64,000 bases of DNA from CADEEN01 sp963816315 (GCA_963816315.1 CAWFJZ010000036.1:62001-126000), one strand, 5' to 3'. Numbered from the stretch's first letter, positions 45,463 through 54,734 are shown. Notes: generated by a model from the letters alone, not told the origin. Numbers and translations: made by a program.

Positions 45463-46575
45463 ATGATCGCAGTAACCGGCCGTACCCTGCACTTCGCGCA
45501 TGGTCAGCAGCGCGGAATGGATGTACCGTTGACCGCAGGCAGCGCCTGCGTCATCGGCTCGTCGGCCACGCTGTGCACCGTGGTGCTGCGCGACAAAGAC
45601 GTGGCGCCGCGTCACTGTGCTCTGACGCTCGATACGCGCGGGCATGTGACCTGCACCGCGCTCGACGCCGCGGTCTGGGTGGGGCAACGCAAGCTGCCGG
45701 CCGGTGCGTCGATGGTGATGCCCGACTTTCTGCCGCTGTGCTGCGGCCAAGCCACGCTGCTCGTCGGCCCACCAGGCTCCGATTGGTCGTTTTCGATGAT
45801 CGCCGCCGCGCGCGCTCCGGGCTTGCGCCAACGCGCCGGAGCGCGGCTGCAACGCGTGCGCTCTTCGAACCCGGCGGTGTTTGGGGTGTTGCTGTTGGGC
45901 TCGCTGTGCATTGCGGCGGGTTCGGTCTGGGGCGCCGTCAGCTACCTGACCATGCCGCTGCGCATGCCGGCGGACAACATCGCGCGCGCGCAGCGCTGGC
46001 TGCAAACCGTCGCGCCCAGCGGCAGCGAGTTGCAGCTGATCACCGACGACGACAGCGAACGCTGGGTCGTTGCCGGCTATGTGCGGACATCGCCGCAGCG
46101 TGATGCGCTGGTGGCAACGGTCCAGCGGCAACCGGGCGCGCTGCGCGCCGAGGTGTTCGCCGTCGATCAGTTGATGGCGTCGTTGGCGCGTGTGGCGCGG
46201 CGCGAGGGCGTGGCCTGCAACGCGGCCTATCTCGGCGCGGGCCGCGTGGCTTGCGGCAACGAGATCAGCGACGCCCTGGCCGGCAAGCTGCGCGCGGCGT
46301 CGGGCCGGGTGGAGGGCTTGCGCGATCTGTCATTGCAGGTCGAGGCGCCGCCGGCCGTGGCCGCTGCCGCCAAGGCCTCCAAGCGCACGGCGGGCTCCCG
46401 CAAGTTCTCTGTGCTGATGAGCAACAAACGCGGCAACCGCCTGGTCGGCCCGGCCGGCGAGGGCTACAGCGAGGGCGACACGTTCGACGGCATGACGATC
46501 CGCAAGATCATGTTCGATCAGGTGGTGTTCCAGCGCGACCAAGGCGAGGTCGTGCTTCAGCTCGCACAACTCTGA
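45463..46575 (+). CDS. SctD-like type III secretion inner-membrane ring protein, orphan
   Basis: 370 residues with SctD/YscD layout. The cytoplasmic FHA-like domain covers 1-110 (HFAHGQQRGMDVPLTAGSACVIGSS, VAPRHCALTLDTRG, VWVGQRKLPAGASMVM). A transmembrane helix follows at about 140-160 (VFGVLLLGSLCIAAGSVWGAVS), then periplasmic BON-like modules (LQLITDDDSERWVVAGYVRTSPQRDALVATV). The C-terminal module ends FSVLMSNKRGNRLVGPAGEG then GDTFDGMTIRKIMFDQVVFQRD. No other secretion genes are in view. It could be a remnant, part of a dispersed system, or a related FHA-ring protein. Confidence 0.6.
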   Translation: MIAVTGRTLHFAHGQQRGMDVPLTAGSACVIGSSATLCTVVLRDKDVAPRHCALTLDTRGHVTCTALDAAVWVGQRKLPAGASMVMPDFLPLCCGQATLLVGPPGSDWSFSMIAAARAPGLRQRAGARLQRVRSSNPAVFGVLLLGSLCIAAGSVWGAVSYLTMPLRMPADNIARAQRWLQTVAPSGSELQLITDDDSERWVVAGYVRTSPQRDALVATVQRQPGALRAEVFAVDQLMASLARVARREGVACNAAYLGAGRVACGNEISDALAGKLRAASGRVEGLRDLSLQVEAPPAVAAAAKASKRTAGSRKFSVLMSNKRGNRLVGPAGEGYSEGDTFDGMTIRKIMFDQVVFQRDQGEVVLQLAQL

Positions 46576-46699
46576 CCACGGCCGTTCACCCGAGGATCGA
46601 CGCTGGTCCGCGTTCTTCCTGCGGCGATCGCGCAGGGCAGGCCGATCACCGTGACGGCGAAGCTCGCCAATTCGAAGGCGTCGCGCCAGGTCATCGCCG

Positions 46700-48101
46700 T
46701 CAGCAGCCGCAGCCGTAGCTGAAGACATCGTGGCCGAGGACGAACCAGCGGCCGGCGATGTTGACGAAGAAGAGGCGGTACCAGGCATCGTCGCTCTTCG
46801 TCGGGCCGTCGAGGTGGCCGGGGCCGCGGCCGACGGCTTCCCAGGCGACGAGATCGACATGGCCGTCGTTGTCGAGGTCGAAGTGGGTTTGCGTGGCGCG
46901 CACGAACGCCGTGGATTTGCGGTCGAGTGTGAGCTGTTGCGTGGCCGCGCGCGCGCGGCCCGCCGGCAAGGGCAGGCGGGTGATGAAGGCGACGAGGCGG
47001 CCTTCATGGCGGTCCTGACGCCAGGTGCTCTCCTGCGCCGCGGCCAGCAGCTTCGCATCGGCGTCGCCATGCGCAAAGCCTGCTGCCCAGCCCCAACACA
47101 TCGGCGCCTCTTCCGTGCCCCATGCGATCTGCTTGCGGCTGGCATGCGTGGCGGCGCCTTGCATGCGGCCGTCGCGCCACAGCGTCGTGCGCGTCACGGC
47201 GCGGGTCAGCGCGACGGTGTGCGCGCCGATGTCCCACAGCCCTTCGGCCACGATGCTGCCGTGGACCGGCGCGCGCGGCTGCGTGCGGTAGGTGTGCACG
47301 ATGCCGAAGCGTCCGCTCAAACCGGCGGTGGTGTCGTCCAGCCGCGCGATGTCGCGCCCGTCGTTGAACCACGATGGCGACGCGCTGGGCAAGGCGATGC
47401 TGCGCATCGCCGCCGCCGCGGCGTTGACATGTTCTTGGTGACGCGGCTGCAGCAGATTGAACAAGGGCGCATACAGGCCAAGCACCTCGGGAATTTGCGA
47501 CTCCGGCTGCGGCGTACGCATCTCATCGGCGGCCCAGCGCTGAATCTCGTCCCACGCCACCCACGGCGGCGGCGCGGGGCCGAGCACGCCCTTGGCCAGG
47601 TGCGCCTTCATGCGATTCAGCTCTTCGTCGCTGTCGCGCACGAAGTCGGCACGGCGCTGCTGCGAGGCTGCGTCGGCGCCTGGCGCCGGCAGCCGCGTCT
47701 CGTTCAACAGCAGCGCATAGGCTTCGAGCGCCGGCCACGATGGCGACAGCCAGAACAAGCGCTTCGGGTCGTGGTCCGGGTTGGGTTTGCTATCGGCGAG
47801 ATGGCGTTCGGCGAGGCGATTGACGTTCGGTCGCTGCGAGCGACAGATAGGTACAGGCCGTGAAGCCGCGCTGTTCGACGCCGTCGGGCGCCTGCCGCAG
47901 CACTTCGCAGAACGCGCTGCCTTCAGGCTTGGCGACGAGCTTGACGCGCTCGTTGAGCGCCAGCCGTGCGATCACCGGGCCTTGCAGCGACGCTTCGCCG
48001 CGCAGGTTCACGCCGGCGCCGCTGACGAAACGCTGTGCGCTGTCCTGCGCTTGTGCGTGCAGCGCCAGCGCCGCCGCGGCCAGGGCGATTGCCGCCTTCA
48101 C
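46700..48101 (-). CDS. SH3-domain exported protein of unknown function (one frameshift)
   Basis: From GTG 48101 (overlapping the aceK stop) the product has a signal peptide (AIALAAAALALHAQA) and a bacterial SH3-like domain (RFVSGAGVNLRGEASLQGPV, ARLALNERVKLVAKP, CEVLRQAPDGVEQRGFTACTYLSLA). After a frame change near 47828 it continues as NRLAERHLADSKPNPDHDPKRLFWLSPSWPALEAYALLL and runs about 350 residues to TQTHFDLDNDGHVDLVAWEA (EF-hand/FG-GAP-like Asp-rich segment) and YGCGC. Both parts fit one protein. Function unknown. Confidence 0.7.
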
Positions 48102-49870
48102 GCCGCAGCCGCCTTCGCGAAGCGCTTGCCCTCGTCGTACGGAAACACGTCGTGCACATGGCCGGCGAGGATGCGCTCCTTGTGGCCATGCCAGAAGGCG
48201 GCGTCGAGCAGATCGGCGTGGTGCTGCATGAACACTTCACGCACGCCGTCGTTGCCGAGCAGAAACGGCGCGAAGGTTTCCGGGAACACGTCTTTCGGCC
48301 CGACGTGGTACCAGACCTCGCCGCTCATCTCTTCTTCCTCGTTGCGCGCTTCGGGCACGTGGCGGAAGTTGCAGTCGGTGAGGTACTCGATCTCGTCGTA
48401 GTCGTAGAACACCACCTTGCCGTGGCGCGTGACGCCGAAGTTCTTCCACAGCATGTCGCCGGGGAAGATGTTGGCCGCCACGAGATCCTTGATCGCGTGG
48501 CCGTACTCGATGACGGCATGCTCCACCTGCTCCTTGGTTGCATCGGCGAGGTAGATGTTGAGCGGGATCATGCGGCGCTCGATGTACACGTGCTTGATGA
48601 CGATGACGTCGCCGTCTTCTTCGATCACGCTGGCGCAATCTTTCTTCAACTCGGCGATCAGCTCGGCGGTGAAGCGCGCGCGCGGGAAGGCGACGTTGCT
48701 GTACTCCAGCGTGTCGGCCATGCGGCCGACGCGGTCGTGTGTCTTGACGAGCAGGTACTTGCCCATGATCTGCTCGCGCGAGGTGTCCTTCGGCGGCGGG
48801 AAGTGGTCCTTGATGACCTTGAAGACGTAGGGGAACGACGGCAGGTCGAAGACCATCATCACCATGCCCTTGATGCCGGGCGCGATGCGGAATTGGTCGC
48901 TGCTGTGGCGCAGGTGATAGAGGAAGTCGCGATAGAAAATGTTCTTGCCCTGCTTCTGCAAACCGAGCGCGTTGTAGATCTCGGAGCGCGGTTTGCGCGG
49001 CATCAGCGAGCGCAGGAAGGTCACGTACGCGCTCGGCACTTCCATATCGACCATGAAATAGGCGCGCGCAAAAGAAAAGACCAGCAGCAGATCGTCCTCG
49101 CCGAACAGCGCGGCGTCGATCAGCAGTTTTTCTTCGTCACCATGCACGATCGGCAAAGCGAACGGCGTTTCGACAAAGCCGTTGATGATCTTGCCGACGA
49201 CATATGCGCCCTTGTTGCGGAAGAACAGCGAACTCAGCACCTGGATCTGGAAGTTGGCGCGCAGCCGAAAGTCGGCCAGTTGCGCTTCGAACGCCGCCAG
49301 CACATGGCCCACGTCGCGCGGCAGGTCTTCGAACTCGCGCTGCAGTTGGAAGTTGCCGACGATGCGCTCGATGATTTCGCGCATCGTCTCTCGTGTCGGG
49401 TAGTAGGCGCGGTAGGTCGGCGTGGCGGCGGGCTCGTCGTTCTCGATGTATTCCGTGCTGACGGCGGGGCGCACGAAGAGGAAATCGTTCTTGAAGTAGC
49501 TGCGGTGCAGCAGCCGCGTGCTGACCGAGTTGAAAAATGTTTCGGCGAGTTCGGGCTGGTGGTGGTTGGTCAAGAGGCCGATGTAGTGCAGCTTCATCTG
49601 CTGCCACACGTCGGCCGGCAGGTTCGGTGCGTCGAATTCTGTCGTCAGCCGCTCGGCCGCTTCGGCCACGCGCTTGTCGTAGAACTCGATGCGCAGCGCT
49701 TGCGCGCGCTGCTGGCCATGCCAATCGCTGGCCTCGAAGCGGGCTTGCGCCTCGCGGCTGGTTTCGCGGAACAGGCGGTAGTGGCGGTTGAAGCCTTCGA
49801 GCATCGCCTGCGCGATCTCCACCGCGCGGGGGTCGGTGAGGCTGGGGAACATCGCGGGGCGTCGGCTCAT
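48098..49870 (-). CDS. aceK: Isocitrate dehydrogenase kinase/phosphatase
   Basis: A bifunctional enzyme that phosphorylates isocitrate dehydrogenase to send carbon through the glyoxylate bypass and reverses it. 590 residues, normal length. Diagnostic blocks: IAQAMLEGFNRHYRLFRE, SVSTRLLHRSYFKNDFLFVRPAVSTEYI, APGIKGMVMMVFDLPSFPYVFKVIKD (ATP-binding lysine), VIKHVYIERRMIPLNIYL and FGVTRHGKVVFYDYDEIEYLTDCNFR (DYDE motif). It overlaps the GNAT gene upstream and the SH3 gene downstream by four bases each, so it belongs to the liuR-liuA run. Confidence 0.97.
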   Translation of the reverse strand: MSRRPAMFPSLTDPRAVEIAQAMLEGFNRHYRLFRETSREAQARFEASDWHGQQRAQALRIEFYDKRVAEAAERLTTEFDAPNLPADVWQQMKLHYIGLLTNHHQPELAETFFNSVSTRLLHRSYFKNDFLFVRPAVSTEYIENDEPAATPTYRAYYPTRETMREIIERIVGNFQLQREFEDLPRDVGHVLAAFEAQLADFRLRANFQIQVLSSLFFRNKGAYVVGKIINGFVETPFALPIVHGDEEKLLIDAALFGEDDLLLVFSFARAYFMVDMEVPSAYVTFLRSLMPRKPRSEIYNALGLQKQGKNIFYRDFLYHLRHSSDQFRIAPGIKGMVMMVFDLPSFPYVFKVIKDHFPPPKDTSREQIMGKYLLVKTHDRVGRMADTLEYSNVAFPRARFTAELIAELKKDCASVIEEDGDVIVIKHVYIERRMIPLNIYLADATKEQVEHAVIEYGHAIKDLVAANIFPGDMLWKNFGVTRHGKVVFYDYDEIEYLTDCNFRHVPEARNEEEEMSGEVWYHVGPKDVFPETFAPFLLGNDGVREVFMQHHADLLDAAFWHGHKERILAGHVHDVFPYDEGKRFAKAAAA

Positions 49871-50409
49871 GGTCTGTAGGTCGCCCAGATCCAGCGGTCG
49901 ATCACCTGCCCGTCCTTGATTGCGCTTTTCGGCTGCACGCCCTCGAGCACGAAGCCGTTTTTCTCGGCGACGCGCATCGAGCGCTGGTTGCCGGCGTGCA
50001 CGGGTGCGAAGACGCGCGTGATCTGCGGGTCGGCGAAAGCGCGTTGCGTCAAGGCCGCGGCCACGCGCGTGACGATGCCGCGGCCCCAATGTTCTTCGGC
50101 CAGCCACCAACCGACTTCGGCATTGCAGCGCAAGTGGCCTTGTTGAGGAATGACGCCGCAACCGCCGACGGCTTCGTCGTGCCAGGCGATGGCCCAGTTG
50201 TCGCCGCCGAACTCGATGTGCCCGCGCGTGCACCAGTACTCCGCCATCTCCAGCGTGTACGGGTGCGGAAAGCTGTCGCTCATCCAGCGCCAGACGTTGA
50301 CGTTGTTGGCGTGCGTGGCCAGCGCCGGCGCATCGCTCTCGCGCCAGGGGCGAATCGTCCAGCCCAGGGCGCCGAGCGCGATCGTCGGCAGGGGGTCAGT
50401 CGAGGCCAA
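49867..50409 (-). CDS. RimJ/RimL-type GNAT N-acetyltransferase
   Basis: A 180-residue acetyltransferase: GWTIRPWRESDAPALATHAN, AEVGWWLAEEHWGRGIVTRVAAALTQRAF (acetyl-CoA loop) and VFAPVHAGNQRSMRVAEKNGFVLEGVQP, the RimL-like signature, ending in RWIWATYRP. The only start upstream of the fold is TTG 50409, inside the end of the dehydratase gene. The target is unknown. Confidence 0.9.
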   Translation of the reverse strand: MASTDPLPTIALGALGWTIRPWRESDAPALATHANNVNVWRWMSDSFPHPYTLEMAEYWCTRGHIEFGGDNWAIAWHDEAVGGCGVIPQQGHLRCNAEVGWWLAEEHWGRGIVTRVAAALTQRAFADPQITRVFAPVHAGNQRSMRVAEKNGFVLEGVQPKSAIKDGQVIDRWIWATYRP

Positions 50410-51328
50410 GGTCGGTTCTCCACTGCGCCAGGCGGGCGAGCGACACGCCCATGCCGCCGCAGACTTCGATCAGCGGCGCTCTGAACCGCTCGAAGATTGC
50501 AGGATGAACGTCGAGCGCTGCCACCGACGCGCCGCATGCCGGCTCAACGAGCACGCGCGTCGCGTCGGCGAAGCTCGTGCAAGCTCGCACCGCTTGTTTG
50601 TCGCTGACGACCACGCTGATGATCTCGTGCTCGCGCGCCAGGTCGAGCAGGCGCGGCATCGCCTGCCGCGCGCCGAGCGACGTGGCGACGGACGTGATCG
50701 CCGGCAGCGTCACCGGCTCGCCCGCGGCGAGTGCCGCCGCAAAGCTCGCCGCGCCTTCGGTCTCGACCGCGATCACCGGCATGTGATGCAAACCGTTGCG
50801 GCGCAGCCCTTGGACGATGCCCGCGAGCAGGCCGCCGCCGCCGACGCTGGCGACGACGCAGTCGAAGGCCACACCCGCGCGCACGACTTCGTCGATCAAC
50901 GTCGCATGGCCGTCCCACAGCAGCGGGTCGTCGAACGGATGCACGTACACCGCGCCTTGGACTTTCGCGAGCGCCAGCGCATGTTCATGCGACTCGTCCC
51001 ACACCGCGCCGTGCACGACGACCGATGCGCCGCGCGCCGCGATGGCGTCACGCACTGCCGCCGCCGTGGTCTGCGGCACGACGATGGTCACCGGCACATC
51101 ACAAGCCCGCGCCGCCAGCGTCGCCGCCATGCCGGCGTTGCCGCCCGACGCGCAAACGACGGCACGCGCGCCTTCAACCACGCGCTGCTGCACCAAGCGC
51201 CCGACGCCGCGCATCTTGAAGCTGCCGCTGGCCTGCAGCGCATCCATCTTCAGCCACACCGTGCGCTCGTTGCCGAACAACTCCGGCGGCGCGCGCAAGA
51301 GCGGCGTGTCGATGTGCAGCGGCGCCAT
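50396..51328 (-). CDS. PLP-dependent threonine/serine dehydratase-like protein
   Basis: A 310-residue fold-type II PLP enzyme. The PLP lysine is in LQASGSFKMRGVGRLVQQ, the phosphate loop in CASGGNAGMAATLAAR, and the glycine loop in VVASVGGGGLLAGIVQG. It probably deaminates threonine or serine, or racemises serine. It starts at ATG 51328, two bases after the carbonic anhydrase stop. There is no ACT regulatory domain, so it is the catabolic or biodegradative type. Confidence 0.9.
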   Translation of the reverse strand: MAPLHIDTPLLRAPPELFGNERTVWLKMDALQASGSFKMRGVGRLVQQRVVEGARAVVCASGGNAGMAATLAARACDVPVTIVVPQTTAAAVRDAIAARGASVVVHGAVWDESHEHALALAKVQGAVYVHPFDDPLLWDGHATLIDEVVRAGVAFDCVVASVGGGGLLAGIVQGLRRNGLHHMPVIAVETEGAASFAAALAAGEPVTLPAITSVATSLGARQAMPRLLDLAREHEIISVVVSDKQAVRACTSFADATRVLVEPACGASVAALDVHPAIFERFRAPLIEVCGGMGVSLARLAQWRTDLGLD

Positions 51329-51330
51329 CG

Positions 51331-52017
51331 TCAGTCGAAGCTGGTGTCCTGCGCGTCCGTCGGATCGGCCACGCGCGGATAGCGCTTCAACGCTGCGCCG
51401 AAGACGTCGACCACCTGCTCCGGCGCGCTCATCGTGACCTGCAAGTCCTTGAGCAAGCCGTCCTTCAAGCCATACACCCAGCCATGAATCGACACGTCCT
51501 GGCCGCGAGCCCACGCGTCCTGGATCACGGTGGACAACGCGACGTTGCCGACCTGCTCGATGACGTTCATCTCGCACAGCGTGTCTTCCTGCTCTTCCGG
51601 CGGCAGGTGGTCGAGGCGCTTTCTGTGACGCAGCCGCACGTCCTGCACATGGCGCAGCCAGTTGTCGGCCAGGCCGACGCGGATGCCGCGCATGGCAGCG
51701 CGCACACCCGCGCAGCCGTAGTGGCCGACGACCATGATGTGCTTGACCTTCAGATGCTCGACCGCGAACTGGATCGTGGACAGCGCGTTCAAGTCCGAAT
51801 GCACCACCACGTTGGCGACGTTGCGGTGCACGAAGACCTCGCCCGGATCGAGGCCTGTGATCTCATTGGCCGGCACGCGGCTGTCGGCGCAGCCGATCCA
51901 CATGTACTGCGGCGTCTGCTGTTTGGCCAGGCGGGTGAAGAAGCCGGGATCGCGCCGTGTCGTCGCTTCGGCCCAGGCGCGGTTGGCTTCGAGGAGTTCG
52001 GCTAGGTCTCGGCTCAC
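51331..52017 (-). CDS. can: Beta-class carbonic anhydrase
   Basis: A 228-residue zinc enzyme interconverting CO2 and bicarbonate. Zinc ligands lie in MWIGCADSRVP (Cys, then the Asp-Arg dyad) and VVGHYGCAGV (His and Cys). FVHRNVANVV and IHGWVYGLKDGLLKDL complete the family pattern. Directly downstream of liuA (eight-base gap), it can supply bicarbonate to the biotin carboxylase LiuD. Confidence 0.96.
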   Translation of the reverse strand: MSRDLAELLEANRAWAEATTRRDPGFFTRLAKQQTPQYMWIGCADSRVPANEITGLDPGEVFVHRNVANVVVHSDLNALSTIQFAVEHLKVKHIMVVGHYGCAGVRAAMRGIRVGLADNWLRHVQDVRLRHRKRLDHLPPEEQEDTLCEMNVIEQVGNVALSTVIQDAWARGQDVSIHGWVYGLKDGLLKDLQVTMSAPEQVVDVFGAALKRYPRVADPTDAQDTSFD

Positions 52018-52025
52018 ATCGCTCC

Positions 52026-53204
52026 TTACATCGTTTCGGAAAAGAGCTCGCGCCCGATCAGCATTCTTCGAATCTCCGACGTGCCCGCGCCGATTTCGTA
52101 GAGCTTCGCGTCACGCCACAGCCGCCCGAGCGGGTATTCGTTGATGTAGCCGTTGCCGCCGAAAATCTGGATGCCTTCGCCGGCCATCCAGGTCGCCTTT
52201 TCGGCGCACCAAAGGATCACGCTGGCGCAGTCCTTGCGCACCTGGCGCACATGTTCGGCGCCGAGTGAATCGAGGTTCTTGCCCACCGTGTAGCAGAACG
52301 CGCGCGCGGCCTGCAGCACGGTGTACATGTCGGCCACTTTGCCTTGAATCAGCTGGAACTCGCCGATGCTCTGCCCGAATTGCTTGCGGTCGTGCGTGTA
52401 GGGGATCACGTTGTCCATCACCGATTGCATGATGCCGATCGGCCCGGCCGCGAGCACCGCGCGCTCGTAGTCGAGGCCGCTCATCAGCACCTTGGCGCCG
52501 CCGTTCAGGTTGCCGAGGATGTTCGCGGCCGGCACCTCGACATCGACGAACACCATCTCGCCGGTGTGCGAGCCGCGCATGCCGAGCTTGTCGAGTTTCT
52601 GCGCCGTGGAGAAACCCTTCATGCCCTTCTCGACGATGAACGCCGTGACGCCGCGCGCGCCGAGTTCGGGCTCGGTCTTGCCATAGACCACCATCGTGTC
52701 GGCATCGGGGCCGTTGGTGATCCACATCTTGCTGCCGTTGAGCAGGTAGTAGCCGCCCTTGTCCTCGGCCTTCAACTTCATGCTGATGACGTCGCTGCCG
52801 GCGCCGGGTTCGCTCATCGCCAGCGCACCGACATGCTCGCCGCTGATCAGCTTGGGCAGGTACTTCTGCTTCTGCGCCTCGTTGCCGTTGCGCTTGAGTT
52901 GATTGACGCACAGGTTCGAGTGCGCGCCGTACGACAGGCCGATCGACGCGCTGCCGCGGCTGATCTCTTCCATCGCCACCATGTGCGCGAGGTAGCCCAT
53001 GTTGGCGCCGCCGTAGGCTTCGGGCACGGTGATGCCGAGCACGCCCAGCTCGCCCATCTTGCGCCACAGGTCCATCGGGAACTGGTCGCTCTTGTCGATC
53101 TCGGCCGCGCGCGGCGCGATCTCGGCGTCGGCAAAGGCGCGCACCGCGTCGCGCAGCGCGTCGATGTCTTCGCCGAGGTCGAAGTTCAATCCTGGCAGGT
53201 TCAT
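52026..53204 (-). CDS. liuA: Isovaleryl-CoA dehydrogenase
   Basis: Oxidises isovaleryl-CoA to 3-methylcrotonyl-CoA, the first committed liu step. 392 residues. ACAD blocks: GALAMSEPGAGSDVISMKL, SKMWITNGPDADTMVVYGKT, and the isovaleryl-type catalytic Glu in SGLDYERAVLAAGPIGIMQS. It ends IFGGNGYINEYPLGRLWRDAKLYEIGAGTSEIRRMLIGREL. Its ATG at 53204 overlaps the MerR stop, so regulator and enzyme are co-transcribed. Confidence 0.97.
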   Translation of the reverse strand: MNLPGLNFDLGEDIDALRDAVRAFADAEIAPRAAEIDKSDQFPMDLWRKMGELGVLGITVPEAYGGANMGYLAHMVAMEEISRGSASIGLSYGAHSNLCVNQLKRNGNEAQKQKYLPKLISGEHVGALAMSEPGAGSDVISMKLKAEDKGGYYLLNGSKMWITNGPDADTMVVYGKTEPELGARGVTAFIVEKGMKGFSTAQKLDKLGMRGSHTGEMVFVDVEVPAANILGNLNGGAKVLMSGLDYERAVLAAGPIGIMQSVMDNVIPYTHDRKQFGQSIGEFQLIQGKVADMYTVLQAARAFCYTVGKNLDSLGAEHVRQVRKDCASVILWCAEKATWMAGEGIQIFGGNGYINEYPLGRLWRDAKLYEIGAGTSEIRRMLIGRELFSETM

Positions 53205-53623
53205 GCGGCTCTCTCCTTGCGGGCTTTGGGGCGCGGACCGAGCAGCGAGCGGCAACGCGCCTCGTGCTGGCCGATTTCTTCGAGCGTGATGTGGATGTCT
53301 TCCATCTGCTGTTCGAGCAGGCGCCGGTGCTCGCCGAGCACGCCGAGAAAGGCATTCAACTGCGCTGCGTTGTCGGCCGGCGAGTCGTACATATCGACGA
53401 GCTGTTTGATCTCCTGCAGCGTCAGGCCCAGGCGCTTGCCGCGCAGCGTCAACTTCAATCGCGTGCGGTCGCGCTGCGCATAGACGCGGTTGCGGCCGGC
53501 GCGCGCCGGTTCGAGCAGGCCCACGTCTTCATAGAAGCGGATCGCGCGCGGCGTGATGTCGAACTCGTCGGCGAGTTCGGCTATGGAGTAGGTGCGGGTC
53601 GGGCTCAAGGGGTGCAGGCACAA
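53201..53623 (-). CDS. liuR: MerR-family regulator of leucine catabolism (LiuR-like)
   Basis: A 140-residue MerR regulator: winged helix YSIAELADEFDITPRAIRFYEDVGLLEPAR then LRGKRLGLTLQEIKQLVDMYD, and a C-terminal coiled coil (EHRRLLEQQMEDIHITLEEI) without metal-ligand cysteines, as in LiuR/PA2016-type regulators. No ATG exists; TTG 53623 or TTG 53608 is the likely start. The perfect palindrome at 53623-53640 touches the start, giving strong autoregulation potential. It forms an operon with liuA. Confidence 0.9.
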   Translation of the reverse strand: MCLHPLSPTRTYSIAELADEFDITPRAIRFYEDVGLLEPARAGRNRVYAQRDRTRLKLTLRGKRLGLTLQEIKQLVDMYDSPADNAAQLNAFLGVLGEHRRLLEQQMEDIHITLEEIGQHEARCRSLLGPRPKARKERAA

Positions 53624-53640
53624 TTGACGTTAACGTCAAT
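53623..53640. promoter_or_regulatory. LiuR-type operator, copy 2
   Basis: ATTGACGTTAACGTCAAT, identical over all 18 bases (20 with flanks) to the site at 29243-29260. It lies at the liuR start and 33 bases before the divergent MBL-hydrolase start. It probably mediates autoregulation of liuR-liuA and control of the MBL gene. Confidence 0.87.
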
Positions 53641-53673
53641 CATCAATGTAGCAGCCCTGTCGCTGCCTGATTC

Positions 53674-54720
53674 ATGGCCAATCCGCTCGAGAGCGAACTG
53701 CACTATCCCTTCGGCGACAGCCTTCCCGCGCCGGGCCAGGTGCACGACATCGCACCCGGTGTGCGCTGGCTGCGCATGAGTCTGCCGTTTGCGCTCGACC
53801 ACATCAATCTCTGGCTGCTCGACGACGGGCCGGGCTGGACGATCGTCGATTGCGGCATCACCAACGACGCCACCAAAGCGGCGTGGGAGCAGGTCTTTGC
53901 GAGTGCGCTGCAAGGCAAGCCGGTGACTCGCGTCATCGCCACGCACATGCACCCGGACCACCTCGGTCTGGCGCATTGGCTGACGGAGAAGTGGCAATGT
54001 CGCCTCTGGATCAGCGCCACCGACTACAACGGCGCGCGCCTGGCGAGCCAGAGCACCACGGGCTTCGGCGGCGAGCGCTCGGCGGCGTTTTTTGCGAGCC
54101 ACGGCCTGACCGATCCCGAAGCACTGGCCAAGGTGCGCGCGCGCTCGAACTACTACGCCGGCATGGTGCCGAACATTCCCGACGCGTACCGCCGTCTGCT
54201 CGACGGCATGAGCGTGGACATCGGCGGCCGCGCGTGGCGCTGCATCGCCGGCTACGGCCATGCACCGGAGCACATGGCGTTGCATTGCGAAGAACTGAAG
54301 CTGTTGATCTCCGGCGACATGGTGCTGCCGCGCATCAGCACCAACGTCAGCGTCTATGACCTCGAGCCCGAGGCCGATTCATTGACGCTGTATCTCAACT
54401 CGCTGACGCGCTACGAGCCGCTGCCGCAAGATACGCTCGTGCTGCCCTCGCACGGCAAGCCCTTCACCGGCCTGCACGCGCGCATCCGCCAGTTGCGTGA
54501 CCACCATGACGAGCGTCTGGCCGACGTGATGAAGGCCTGCCGCGAGCAACCTCGACACGCCGCCGACTTGCTGCCCGTGCTGTTCAGGCGCCCGCTCGAC
54601 CTGCACCAGACGACGTTTGCGATGGGCGAGGCGGTGGCGCATCTGCATGCGCTGTGGCACGGCGGGCGGTTGGTGCGAACGCTCGGCGGCGACGGTGTGT
54701 GGCGCTTCGCAGCTGACTGA
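53674..54720 (+). CDS. MBL-fold metallo-hydrolase
   Basis: A 348-residue metallo-beta-lactamase-fold hydrolase: INLWLLDDGPGWTIVDCGIT, RVIATHMHPDHLGLAHWLTE (HxHxDH), CIAGYGHAPEHMALHCEELKLLISGDMVLP and VLPSHGKPFTGLHARIRQL supply the remaining metal ligands. A C-terminal helical region (about 270-348) follows. Being divergent from liuR across the shared palindrome, it is probably a LiuR target, perhaps hydrolysing a stalled CoA thioester, which is inference. Confidence 0.9.
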   Translation: MANPLESELHYPFGDSLPAPGQVHDIAPGVRWLRMSLPFALDHINLWLLDDGPGWTIVDCGITNDATKAAWEQVFASALQGKPVTRVIATHMHPDHLGLAHWLTEKWQCRLWISATDYNGARLASQSTTGFGGERSAAFFASHGLTDPEALAKVRARSNYYAGMVPNIPDAYRRLLDGMSVDIGGRAWRCIAGYGHAPEHMALHCEELKLLISGDMVLPRISTNVSVYDLEPEADSLTLYLNSLTRYEPLPQDTLVLPSHGKPFTGLHARIRQLRDHHDERLADVMKACREQPRHAADLLPVLFRRPLDLHQTTFAMGEAVAHLHALWHGGRLVRTLGGDGVWRFAAD

Positions 54721-54734
54721 CAGCCAAGACGCCG

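Noticed and set aside
46576..46699. Possible short plus-strand coding stretch (VRVLPAAIAQGRPITVTAKLA) after the SctD-like gene
   Set aside because: Resembles an FlgA/pilus-assembly fragment faintly, but has no start, no ribosome site and only about 38 codons.
48035..49879. A 614-codon plus-strand frame antisense to aceK
   Set aside because: Val/Asp/His-rich mirror of aceK; no domain and no ribosome site.
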